From an uncultured Sulfurovum sp. (GTDB lineage: Bacteria > Campylobacterota > Campylobacteria > Campylobacterales > Sulfurovaceae): DNA of 64,000 nt. Under the pieces are notes generated by a model. The model worked only from the letters and a program-made list of their open reading frames with translations, ran no database searches and was not told where the DNA came from. Below, one piece after another: positions 1 through 8,276 of the stretch; position 1 is the stretch's first letter, and each line of letters opens with the position of its first letter. The stretch is taken from NCBI GenBank assembly GCA_902727935.1, contig CACVAX010000018.1, positions 1 through 64,000 on the forward strand, read 5' to 3'. A program made the position numbers and the translations under genes.

Positions 1-247
1 CTATCTCCCTTTCTAGCTGATTAATCCTTCTTGTAAATCTTGAATACTCTATTTTATTCACCCATTTCATTCCCATGCCATAATAATGTGCTTTTGCATA
101 ATTACCATTAAAATCAGATACAGCTAAGTACCCTAAAAACAATACTTCACTATCACTTATCTCTGATAATGCATGTTCTTCTTTTCCTAATGTCCCTTTT
201 AGAAACTCTTCTATTAAGCAGTATATTGTTATCATTCTTTGTTCCAT
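1..247 (-). mobile_element. IS982-like transposase, N-terminal part, runs off the window
   Basis: An open frame on the minus strand starts at an ATG (247-245) and stays open to the left edge, giving 82 residues. It begins MEQRMITIYCLIEEFL and contains SDSEVLFLGYLA and FNGNYAKAHYY, the arrangement I associate with the N-terminus of IS982-family transposases. Reading leftward from position 313 the sequence begins ACCCAAACTGCTAG, which could be the element's terminal inverted repeat because IS982 ends typically start ACCC. The neighbouring aldehyde dehydrogenase stop lies about 20 bp further on and is intact. The family call is from memory of motifs; whether the element is complete cannot be seen. 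Confidence 0.6.
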
Positions 248-334
248 AATTTGCCATTCAAGCTTTTATGGAACTTTACTCTCTTTCTTCTCTTTTTAAC
301 TAGCAGTTTGGGTTATACATAGTGGAGATTTAAC

Positions 335-1726
335 CTATAAAACACTGGACTTAATCACCATCAACTTCTGATTACTCATCTCATCCATGGCATCAGGAAT
401 TCCTCCTAAACCAAGCCCTGAATTTTTTGCTCCTCCAAAAGGCATCCAATCTACTCTAAAGGCAGTATGGTCATTGACCATAACAGCTGTGGCATTGAGT
501 TTTTTAACAGCTTTTAGGGCAACATCAATATTTTTAGTAAAAATAGCCGACTGAAAAGAGACTTCCAATTCATTTGCTCTGGCAATCGCTTCATCAATGT
601 TCTCATAACCATAAACACACACAACAGGACCAAAGACCTCTTGGGTAGAGACCAAGGCATCAGCACTTGGGTTCAAAATAACCGTTGGTTCATAACAAAC
701 CTCCGAAATACGTTTTCCACCTGAAAGAATTGTTCCCCCTTTCTCTTTGGCTTCTTCTACCCATGCTTCTACTCGGTTCACTTCATTGGGGCTAATAAGA
801 GGGCCTACTTCGGTGTTGGGGTCGAGTTGGTCACCCACCACCAGTTTGGAGGCATACGCACTTAATTTTTGTACCACCTCATCACAAATGCTTTCTTGTA
901 CAAATACCCGTTGCACCGACACACAAACTTGACCAGCATGATAAAAAGCCCCTTTTCCAATGGCAGGAATTAGCTCATCAATATCAGCATCAGCTTCAAT
1001 AATCACAGGAGCTACTCCCCCATGCTCTAGGGCAACGCGTGTTCCGTTAGAGACTTTGGAGTTTAAGTACCAGCCAACTTTAGCCGAACCAATAAAGGTT
1101 AAAAAGTCTATCTCTGCTGAAGTCGCCAAAAACTCCGACCCTTCTCTATCACACACCACTGCTTGGGCCCAGCCTTTAGGGAGTCCTGCTTCTTTAAGTA
1201 TCTCTATCAAATGCACAGCCGACATGGGGGTTTGCTCTGAAGGTTTAATAATCACCGTACACCCAGCAGCCAATGCAGGAATAACTTGATGCACAGCCAA
1301 ATTAAAAGGGTGATTAAAAGCAGAAATAGCAGCCACTACCCCAATAGGTTCTTTGAGGGTGTATGCCATACGATTCGCCGAACTTAAGGTATGTCCCATG
1401 GCAATCTCTCTGCCTTGTCCTTTGCCCATCTCTTCAATGGCAAGTTGTACGCCATTAATGGCACGGTTCACTTCTACTTTGGAGTCCATCCATGGTTTTC
1501 CTCCCTCACTGGCACAAAGCTTGGTGAGTTCTTCCACTTCAGCTTTCATAATGGCAATGGCTTTTTCAAAAATAGCCACCATTTTGTACTTTGGTAAGGC
1601 ATCTCTTTGCGTGTCAAAGGTCTCTCTTGCCAAGGCTATGGCTTCTTTTACTTCACTCAGCGAAGACTCATTTACTTCGCCAACTACTTTTCCATCAAAC
1701 GGTGATTTTACTTCTAATTTTTTCAT
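335..1726 (-). CDS. NAD(P)-dependent aldehyde dehydrogenase
   Basis: This 463-residue protein belongs to the aldehyde dehydrogenase superfamily, which oxidises aldehydes to acids with NAD(P) in the cytoplasm. The general-base Glu is in ALEHGG (about residue 234) and the nucleophilic Cys in GQVCVSVQR (about residue 268). The cofactor-binding segment AISAFNHPFN and the KPSEQTP loop are also present. A TTG fifteen bases upstream would extend the frame, but the ATG at 1726 follows the stop of the upstream ThDP-enzyme gene by two bases and gives a normal N-terminus. The two genes look co-transcribed, so the substrate may be an aldehyde made by the decarboxylase-like neighbour. The exact substrate cannot be read from sequence; lactaldehyde or semialdehyde dehydrogenase are alternatives. 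Confidence 0.85.
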   Translation of the reverse strand: MKKLEVKSPFDGKVVGEVNESSLSEVKEAIALARETFDTQRDALPKYKMVAIFEKAIAIMKAEVEELTKLCASEGGKPWMDSKVEVNRAINGVQLAIEEMGKGQGREIAMGHTLSSANRMAYTLKEPIGVVAAISAFNHPFNLAVHQVIPALAAGCTVIIKPSEQTPMSAVHLIEILKEAGLPKGWAQAVVCDREGSEFLATSAEIDFLTFIGSAKVGWYLNSKVSNGTRVALEHGGVAPVIIEADADIDELIPAIGKGAFYHAGQVCVSVQRVFVQESICDEVVQKLSAYASKLVVGDQLDPNTEVGPLISPNEVNRVEAWVEEAKEKGGTILSGGKRISEVCYEPTVILNPSADALVSTQEVFGPVVCVYGYENIDEAIARANELEVSFQSAIFTKNIDVALKAVKKLNATAVMVNDHTAFRVDWMPFGGAKNSGLGLGGIPDAMDEMSNQKLMVIKSSVL

Positions 1727-1728
1727 TT

Positions 1729-3366
1729 TTATACCAAACAAGATTTATTTTTTAATAGTTCATTTAAGATACTATGGTTAAGCGAATAGTCAATCGCCAC
1801 ATCAATTAAATGCACCCCTTTACTATGCAGTGCCTTGTCTAAAACTTCCACAAACTCTTTACAAGAACTCGGACGATGCCCAAAAGCACCATAAGAGTGG
1901 GCATAGGTAATGAAGTCTGGATTGTTATAATCCAATCCAAAATTTTCAAAGCCCATACCTTGTTGTTTCCATTTTATCATCCCATAGGCGTTATCATTTA
2001 AGATAATCACCACCAAATCCAAGCCCAAACGTACGGCTGTTTCTAACTCTTGGGAATTCATCATAAATCCACCATCCCCACACACAGCAATCACCTTTTT
2101 GTTAGGGTTAAGTAGTTTGGCTGTCATGGCTGAAGCCACTCCTGCTCCCATACTGGCTAAAGCATTGTCAAGCAAAAGCGTATTGGGACTATAACAATTA
2201 TAATTTCGTGCAAACCAAATCTTATAAACCCCATTGTCCAGTGTCACAATATCCTCTTCTGCCATCGCATCACGCACAATTTTCACCACACGTTGAGGTA
2301 AAACAGGGAAACGTCCATCGTTAAAATATTTCTGTGTATGCTCTTGCGTCTCCACAATGACCCGTTTAAAATACTCAAAATTCCAATGCTTAGGCACTTC
2401 CAACGCCTCTGTTAATAATCTAATATTAGAAGAGATATCTCCTAATATATCCAGTTGAGGGAAATAGGTATCATCGACCTCTGAGGGCAAAAAATTGAGA
2501 TGAATCACCTTTTGTCCCTCTTTCATAAAAAAAGGAGGCTTTTCAATGATATCATGTCCAATGTTAATAATCAAATCAGCTCTATCAATGGCACAATGCA
2601 AATAGTCATTATTAGAAAGGGCTGCTGTTCCTAAATAGAGGGGGTGTCGTTCATCCACCACGCCTTTACCCATTTGCGTTACAAAAAAAGGAATGCCTGA
2701 TTTCTCAATCAACCCTTCTAAGGAAGAACTAATCCGTAAACGATTCGCTCCTGCTCCTATCAAAATAAGGGGCATTTTTGCCGTGTACATCATCTCCAAT
2801 GCCATGCCTAAACTCTCTTCATCAGCTATAGGATAACGATTAGATCCCACATGACAAAGATGCTCTTCTACTTCTTCAACTGCAATGTCTTCAGGTAACT
2901 CCAAATGCACAGCCCCCGGACGTTCTTGTTGTGAAATTTTAAAACTCTCCCTTACCATTGACGGAATATTATCGCCATGCACAATCTGTTTGCTATATTG
3001 CGTCAAGGGTTTCATCATCTGCACAATGTCCACAATTTGAAAACGCCCTTGTTTGCTTTTTTTGATGGGTTTTTGTCCTGTTATCATCATCATGGGCATT
3101 CCCCCCAAGTTGGCATAAGCAGCAGGGGTTACCAAGTTGGTAGCACCCGGTCCGAGGGTTGACAAACAGACCCCTGTCTTTCCTGTCAAGCGTCCATAAG
3201 TCGCAGCCATAAATCCAGCACCCTGCTCATGACGGGTTAAAATCAATTGAATGGATGAACCGTTTAAAGAGTTTAAAAAATCTAAATTCTCCTCACCTGG
3301 AATACCAAAAATATACTCAACACCTTCATTCTCTAATGCTTTGACAAATAAATCGGACGCTTTCAT
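1729..3366 (-). CDS. Acetolactate synthase-like thiamine-diphosphate enzyme
   Basis: This 545-residue protein has the three-domain ThDP-enzyme layout: an N-terminal PYR domain with the activating Glu in RHEQGAGFMA (about residue 47), a central nucleotide/FAD-type domain, and a C-terminal PP domain with the ThDP-Mg motif GDGGFMMNSQELETA ending in LNDNAYG. It resembles catabolic AlsS/IlvB proteins, which condense two pyruvates to acetolactate and CO2. No small regulatory subunit gene lies beside it, so a fermentative or side-pathway enzyme is more likely than the biosynthetic IlvBH pair. It is first in a two-gene unit with the aldehyde dehydrogenase. Other ThDP decarboxylases of this family cannot be excluded. 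Confidence 0.8.
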   Translation of the reverse strand: MKASDLFVKALENEGVEYIFGIPGEENLDFLNSLNGSSIQLILTRHEQGAGFMAATYGRLTGKTGVCLSTLGPGATNLVTPAAYANLGGMPMMMITGQKPIKKSKQGRFQIVDIVQMMKPLTQYSKQIVHGDNIPSMVRESFKISQQERPGAVHLELPEDIAVEEVEEHLCHVGSNRYPIADEESLGMALEMMYTAKMPLILIGAGANRLRISSSLEGLIEKSGIPFFVTQMGKGVVDERHPLYLGTAALSNNDYLHCAIDRADLIINIGHDIIEKPPFFMKEGQKVIHLNFLPSEVDDTYFPQLDILGDISSNIRLLTEALEVPKHWNFEYFKRVIVETQEHTQKYFNDGRFPVLPQRVVKIVRDAMAEEDIVTLDNGVYKIWFARNYNCYSPNTLLLDNALASMGAGVASAMTAKLLNPNKKVIAVCGDGGFMMNSQELETAVRLGLDLVVIILNDNAYGMIKWKQQGMGFENFGLDYNNPDFITYAHSYGAFGHRPSSCKEFVEVLDKALHSKGVHLIDVAIDYSLNHSILNELLKNKSCLV

Positions 3367-3551
3367 TGTTTTTTCCTTTTTTAAAGTTATTTTTCATAGT
3401 ATAGTCTTATTTTGGTGTAGATTGCATAAGTTTATACCAATAAAAACCTTAATCTTTTTAGCAAAAAATTGACTTAAATAGAGAGTAAACTTAGGTAAAA
3501 TATAGTTTATTTTTAGAAAAGAAAAGAGTAACCCATGAAAAAGAAGACAAC

Positions 3552-3983
3552 ATGAAAAAAAAGATAATAGGAAGAAGAGAAAGAATTTCAATTTTGGATT
3601 TAGAGTTATATGACTTAGATGCCAAAGTTGATACAGGAGCTGATTCAAATGCCTTGCATTGTGACCACATAGAAATTGATGAGCATCAGATGGTACATTT
3701 TACGTTGCTCGATGAAGTGCATGAATCGTACCATGGTAAACGTATGAAAATGCCTCTTCATAAGCTTAAGCTAATAAAAAGCTCTAATGGAGAAGTTCAA
3801 GAACGCCCCTCTATTAAAGTGGATGTTGAGTTTTTTGGTAAAAAGTATAAAACTGTTATTTCGTTAACCAATCGATCGGATATGAAGTTCCCTATGTTAA
3901 TAGGAAGAAAATTTATGGAAAAACGTTTTTTAGTGGATGTTTCACAAGAAAACTTAGCCCAAACACATGAAAAGGAAATTTAA
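3552..3983 (+). CDS. Retropepsin-like ATP-dependent zinc protease family (RimB type)
   Basis: This 143-residue protein carries [12 protein letters not shown] near residue 27, the DTGA aspartyl-protease signature of the RimK-linked putative ATP-dependent zinc protease family (PF05618), and a conserved LIGRKFM near the C-terminus. Its stop codon overlaps the start of the RimK ligase gene by one base (TAATG), which is the usual arrangement of this family. A likely role is in processing or regulating glutamate tails added by RimK, but activity is inferred from association. An out-of-frame ATG at 3536 is not used because it hits a stop within seven codons. Confidence 0.85.
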   Translation: MKKKIIGRRERISILDLELYDLDAKVDTGADSNALHCDHIEIDEHQMVHFTLLDEVHESYHGKRMKMPLHKLKLIKSSNGEVQERPSIKVDVEFFGKKYKTVISLTNRSDMKFPMLIGRKFMEKRFLVDVSQENLAQTHEKEI

Positions 3984-4918
3984 TGCGCGTATATATATTA
4001 TCAAGAAATAAAAATCTCTACTCAACCAAAAGACTCGTAGAAGCAGGAGAAGCTAAAGGCTGGGAAATCCGTGTGATTGATTACTTAAAATGTGCCATAG
4101 AGATTATGAAAGGGGAGCTTCAAATCAACTATTTAGGAGAAAAGCTACCTGTTCCAGATGCTATTATTCCTCGTATTGGAGCCAGTCGTACTTTTTATGG
4201 GACATCCATTGTACGACACTTTGAAATGATGGAAGTTTTTACCGTGACAGGAAGTTTAGCCATTCAACGAAGTCGAGACAAACTACGAAGCCTTCAAATC
4301 TTCTCACGACATGACATTGACATGCCTAAAACCATCTTTGCTTCCAATAAATCTTCGGCTAAAGATGTCATTGCCCTTAGTGGTGGTGCTCCGTTGGTAC
4401 TGAAAATTATTGAAGGAACACAAGGTGTTGGGGTTGTTTTAGTAGACAGTGACAAAGCTGCTAAGTCAGTTTTGGATGCGTTCTATGGCATGGATGTACA
4501 CTTACTCGTTCAAGAGTTCATTGAAGAAGCAGGAGGAACCGACATTAGAGCGTTGGTGGTTGATGGAAAAGTCGTTGGCGCGATGAAAAGAAAAGGTGCA
4601 GAAGGAGATTTTCGTTCTAACTTACATCAAGGGGGTTCTGCCACAGCCCATAAACTCACACGAAAAGAGAAATCCACAGCCATTGCTGCTGCTAAAGCCA
4701 TGGGCTTAGGTGTGTGTGGGGTGGACATGATTCCTTCGGCACGTGGGCCATTGGTCATGGAAGTAAACTCTTCTCCAGGTTTAGAAGGCATTGAGAAGTC
4801 CACGAATATTGATATTGCTGGAAGCATTATGGAGTACATTGAAAAAAATGTTACCCCTCATGATGAAGAGAGTGTGACTAAAAAGAAACGTATCAAACGC
4901 GACAATATTGGAGCTTAA
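3983..4918 (+). CDS. rimK: RimK-type alpha-L-glutamate ligase (ATP-grasp)
   Basis: This 311-residue ATP-grasp enzyme is related to RimK, which adds glutamates to the C-terminus of ribosomal protein S6. ATP-grasp features visible are [18 protein letters not shown] (phosphate-binding loop), [19 protein letters not shown], the FRSNLHQGG loop and the metal site [14 protein letters not shown]. The N-terminal part [13 protein letters not shown] is typical of RimK. It sits between the retropepsin-like protease and an M42-like peptidase. The C-terminal tail is lysine/arginine rich. Family assignment is firm; S6 as the substrate is inferred from homology. Confidence 0.9.
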   Translation: MRVYILSRNKNLYSTKRLVEAGEAKGWEIRVIDYLKCAIEIMKGELQINYLGEKLPVPDAIIPRIGASRTFYGTSIVRHFEMMEVFTVTGSLAIQRSRDKLRSLQIFSRHDIDMPKTIFASNKSSAKDVIALSGGAPLVLKIIEGTQGVGVVLVDSDKAAKSVLDAFYGMDVHLLVQEFIEEAGGTDIRALVVDGKVVGAMKRKGAEGDFRSNLHQGGSATAHKLTRKEKSTAIAAAKAMGLGVCGVDMIPSARGPLVMEVNSSPGLEGIEKSTNIDIAGSIMEYIEKNVTPHDEESVTKKKRIKRDNIGA

Positions 4919-4922
4919 GTCA

Positions 4923-5969
4923 ATGGAACTTTTTTATGACATTTTAAAACAACTTATTCGTGTGCCTTCTGTGGTGGGTGCTGAACATCCTTTTTTTATG
5001 TCTATAAAACGTGAACTTGAAGAGATAGGCATTCAAGTTGAGTATTATGATGGGGTGCTTGTTGCCAAAGGTAATAACCCCACCAAAGGCTATATTTCAG
5101 CTCATGCTGATAGGCATGGACTAATTTGCACAGGTCATAATGAGTTTCAATATGCAGCCTTTATTGCCAAGAACCAAGCTGATTTACAAGGAAAATCAAA
5201 TTCGGAACGCTTACTCAAAAATTTTGAGATGCGATTTGTTGACCAAAAAGTACAGGCCTATCAACCTTGGTCAGGTATGTATTTGGGCATTGGCACGATT
5301 AAAGATGCTTTTTTATGCGAACGTCGTAATAACATTATCTTTAATGTTGAGGGCTTTGATCACCTTTTACCAGGTACCCCCATTGCTTTTATGGATAAGC
5401 TCATTATAGATGATGAATTGGTATCAGCTCAAATTGACAATGCGATTTCCATCGCACTTATTATTTATCTTTATCATTTGGGCTACCAAGGAACAGCTTT
5501 TTTTACAGCTTCTGAAGAGGCAGGAAGAAGTTGGCGATTTTTACTAGAATACTTTAGACGTTTTGACATTTCAACTAAAGAACTCTTGGTCTTAGATACC
5601 AGTCCTTATGCGACCTTAGAAGAGATGGCTCAACTGGACATTGTCTTACGAAATCGTGACCAAAATGGGGTCTTTCGTTCACCTTTAAAAAATGAGATTA
5701 AAAAGATAGCCATTCAAAATCAAATCAAGTATCATTTTAAAGATGCTTATTTAAAAAATATTATGAAACAAGAAGGGGTAAAACGCTCCATTGGGGTTAC
5801 CGAGTTGGGAAGAATCATTCACGCTTCTAAAGGAGCGATTCAAGGCACAACCCTACAACTACCAACTATTGGTTATCATACAACTTCAGAGACAACCACC
5901 AAACAATCCATTGATAGTATGCTATTGATTTTAAAAGAGCTTTACATAGATGTCTCTGATGAAGCTTAG
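4923..5969 (+). CDS. M42/M20-type zinc aminopeptidase
   Basis: This 348-residue protein shows the metal ligands of the co-catalytic zinc peptidase clan: SAHADRHG (H-x-D), QIDNAIS (bridging Asp), ASEEAGRSW (catalytic and binding Glu pair) and LVLDTSP. This fits M42 glutamyl-aminopeptidase-like enzymes, a little short of the usual 350-360 residues. The ATG at 4923 is chosen over the TTG at 4908 because it lies four bases past the rimK stop. Its place after a glutamate ligase suggests a job in removing glutamyl or other short peptides, an inference from context. The last 20 bases overlap the next gene. Confidence 0.75.
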   Translation: MELFYDILKQLIRVPSVVGAEHPFFMSIKRELEEIGIQVEYYDGVLVAKGNNPTKGYISAHADRHGLICTGHNEFQYAAFIAKNQADLQGKSNSERLLKNFEMRFVDQKVQAYQPWSGMYLGIGTIKDAFLCERRNNIIFNVEGFDHLLPGTPIAFMDKLIIDDELVSAQIDNAISIALIIYLYHLGYQGTAFFTASEEAGRSWRFLLEYFRRFDISTKELLVLDTSPYATLEEMAQLDIVLRNRDQNGVFRSPLKNEIKKIAIQNQIKYHFKDAYLKNIMKQEGVKRSIGVTELGRIIHASKGAIQGTTLQLPTIGYHTTSETTTKQSIDSMLLILKELYIDVSDEA

Positions 5970-7218
5970 GAAAATATTATTTCTGATCTTTAGTCTTCCT
6001 GCATTACTCCATGCGAGTTCTGCAGATCGTTATACCACAGCCTTAAAACTCTATGAAAAAGCATCCTATAAAGAAGCCTATCCAACCATTAAGGAACAAG
6101 CTTACAAAGGCAATAAAGAAGCCCAATTTCTACTTGCCCATCTCTATGAAAAAGGTTTAGGCGTTCTAGTAAATAAGGAACAAGCACTTTATTGGTACAA
6201 AAAAAGTGCTTCTAAATACACTTACATCACTGAAAAAACCAGCAATATGGTCGATAAAAACAGCTCAAATCTTATGGGACGAATTAAAGAGCAAATGAAT
6301 TATAGCAGTGAAGAAAAAGGAGGGCATTTTGCCTTTAGTAAGATCGATACCAAAACCACAGAAGTCAAATCACGTCTGCTAAAAATGATTGAAAATAATT
6401 TTGGACTTTTACCTTATCAAACCAATTACCTTGCTCCCTTTTCTTACAGTTCAACCACGCATCAACGACATTTTTCAGCTTTTAATGATGCCAGTCTACC
6501 CAGTGAATGGCAAAAACATGTGAATTATGACAATCATTTGGAAGCAGAGTACCAATTTAGTTTCCAAAAACCTTTAACTTATAATCTTTTTGGATGGAAT
6601 GAGTTTATTAGTCTTGCCTACACCCAACATGTTTGGTGGAAGATTTACGATGATTCATCCCCCTTTCGTGAAACCAACTACATGCCAGAAGTGTTTATGA
6701 TGTTACCCACTTCGGATGCGATTGATGAGCAGTATTATTTAAAGGGAATAAAGTTTGGTTATCGACATCAATCCAATGGACAAGAGGGTTATCAATCACG
6801 TTCTTGGGACAGACTTTTTTTAACTGGCTTATGGCAATATGACAACCTTTTTATTAAGGCTGAAACTTGGTATCGTCTTCCAGAAGAGGATAAAAGTTCT
6901 GCTTTTTATGCAGGAACTGATCCTAAAAGTAACGGTGATGACAATCCTGATATCTTAGACTATATGGGTCATGGAGAAGTTACAGGAACGTATTTATGGG
7001 GAGAGAAACAACTTTCCCTTATGTTACGTAACAACTTTAAGTTCCATAAAAATAGAGGGGCAATCAAAATTAATTACACCCAGCCATTTATCAACTCCAG
7101 TAATACTTATTGGTATCTCAATCTCTTCAGTGGTTATGGAGAAAGCATGATTGACTACAATCAGAATATTCATAAAATCAGTTTAGGGTTTGCCTACTCA
7201 CGTAGTTTGTTGAACTAA
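5950..7218 (+). CDS. pldA: Outer-membrane phospholipase A with N-terminal Sel1-like repeat
   Basis: This 422-residue protein has a signal peptide (cleavage near residue 22), one or two Sel1-like helical repeats at about 30-90 (EAQFLLAHLYEKGLG), and a C-terminal OMPLA beta-barrel. The barrel carries the family motifs YRHQSNGQ, SRSWDRL, NPDILDYMGHGE and SGYGESMIDYN. The catalytic His and Ser are residues 273 and 275. The third triad position, Asn156 in E. coli OMPLA, is Asp here (residue 287). The enzyme hydrolyses phospholipids in the outer leaflet of the outer membrane. It is the last gene of the protease-rimK-peptidase operon, overlapping the peptidase gene by 20 bases. A Sel1 extension on a phospholipase barrel is not the E. 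coli architecture. Confidence 0.85.
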   Translation: MSLMKLRKILFLIFSLPALLHASSADRYTTALKLYEKASYKEAYPTIKEQAYKGNKEAQFLLAHLYEKGLGVLVNKEQALYWYKKSASKYTYITEKTSNMVDKNSSNLMGRIKEQMNYSSEEKGGHFAFSKIDTKTTEVKSRLLKMIENNFGLLPYQTNYLAPFSYSSTTHQRHFSAFNDASLPSEWQKHVNYDNHLEAEYQFSFQKPLTYNLFGWNEFISLAYTQHVWWKIYDDSSPFRETNYMPEVFMMLPTSDAIDEQYYLKGIKFGYRHQSNGQEGYQSRSWDRLFLTGLWQYDNLFIKAETWYRLPEEDKSSAFYAGTDPKSNGDDNPDILDYMGHGEVTGTYLWGEKQLSLMLRNNFKFHKNRGAIKINYTQPFINSSNTYWYLNLFSGYGESMIDYNQNIHKISLGFAYSRSLLN

Positions 7219-7311
7219 GCATGTGTAAAAATCCTTATTTTTTCTTTTTTTAAACTCAATAATTATTTAGATAGAATGGATAAAATACCACTATTTATAT
7301 TGGATTTTACC

Positions 7312-8238
7312 ATGCAAAACTACCAACAAATTTTAGAAGAGATTCAACTTGAACTTCAACCTTATTTGCATAAAGGCACGGTTGCAAACTACATACCAGC
7401 ACTCTCTAAAGTTAACCCCAATCAATTTGCCATGAGTATCACACTCTTTGATGGGACAACTTATAGTGTTGGGTGTAGCCAAAGTAGATTCTCCATTCAA
7501 AGTATTTCAAAAGTTTTTACATTTACTAAAGCGTTAAATATTTATCGTCATAATTTATACAAAAAAGTAGGACGTGAACCTTCAGGAAACCCTTTTAACT
7601 CATTGGTACAGTTAGAATATGAAAAAGGCATTCCTCGAAATCCATTTATTAATGCTGGTGCAATTGTCGTGACCGATGCACTTTTAACACACTACCAAAA
7701 AACAGAGAAAACTTTTGAAAATATTTTAACCTTTATACAAGAAGTCTCAGACAATCAAAATATTGGCTATGACCCTATGGTATGGCGTTCAGAGTGTGAA
7801 CATGGTTTTAGAAACTTAGCTTTGGCAAACCTCATGAAAAGTTTTGGAAACCTAGAGAACGAAGCGAGTTCCACAGTGGAAACCTATTTTAAACATTGTG
7901 CCATTACTATGAATACCCAAGAGTTAGCCCGTTCGATACTTTTTTTAGCCAATCATGGCATTGATCCCATCAATGGCAAAAAGTTTATTACCAGTGATCA
8001 AGCCAAAAGAATTAATGCTGTTATGCTGACTTGTGGACATTATGATGCCAGTGGTGATTTTGCTTTTCATGTGGGCTTACCTGCAAAAAGTGGTGTGGGT
8101 GGAGGCATTGTGGCTGTTGTGCCTAAAAAAATGGGGATAGCTGTTTTTAGCCCAAGACTAAACTCTTGGGGGAATTCACTTTTAGGAACAAAAGCCTTAG
8201 AATTATTTACAGCCAAAACAGGTTTCTCTATCTTTTAA
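7312..8238 (+). CDS. glsA: Glutaminase (serine-dependent beta-lactamase fold)
   Basis: The 308-residue protein matches the glutaminase A family that hydrolyses glutamine to glutamate and ammonia in the cytoplasm. Visible are the Ser-x-x-Lys catalytic motif in FSIQSISKVF, the substrate segment REPSGNPFNS, the loop NPFINAGAIV and the C-terminal AKSGVGGGIVAVVP stretch. Length is normal for bacterial GlsA from the ATG at 7312, which has a GGA ribosome site eight bases upstream. A more upstream ATG at 7276 would add twelve residues but is less likely. It is a single-gene unit between pldA and the oppositely oriented MscS gene. Confidence 0.92.
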   Translation: MQNYQQILEEIQLELQPYLHKGTVANYIPALSKVNPNQFAMSITLFDGTTYSVGCSQSRFSIQSISKVFTFTKALNIYRHNLYKKVGREPSGNPFNSLVQLEYEKGIPRNPFINAGAIVVTDALLTHYQKTEKTFENILTFIQEVSDNQNIGYDPMVWRSECEHGFRNLALANLMKSFGNLENEASSTVETYFKHCAITMNTQELARSILFLANHGIDPINGKKFITSDQAKRINAVMLTCGHYDASGDFAFHVGLPAKSGVGGGIVAVVPKKMGIAVFSPRLNSWGNSLLGTKALELFTAKTGFSIF

Positions 8239-8276
8239 AAGCTCAAAGAAAAGTATCAATCCTTCTCTTTAAGCTT
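8239..8276. terminator. Imperfect stem-loop between convergent glsA and the MscS gene
   Basis: The sequence AAGCTCAAAGAAAAG (8239-8253) pairs with CTTCTCTTTAAGCTT (8262-8276) with two mismatches around an eight-base loop. It covers the gap between the two convergent stop codons and the last codons of the channel gene, so it could end transcription in both directions. No long U tract follows on the plus strand. Confidence 0.35.
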
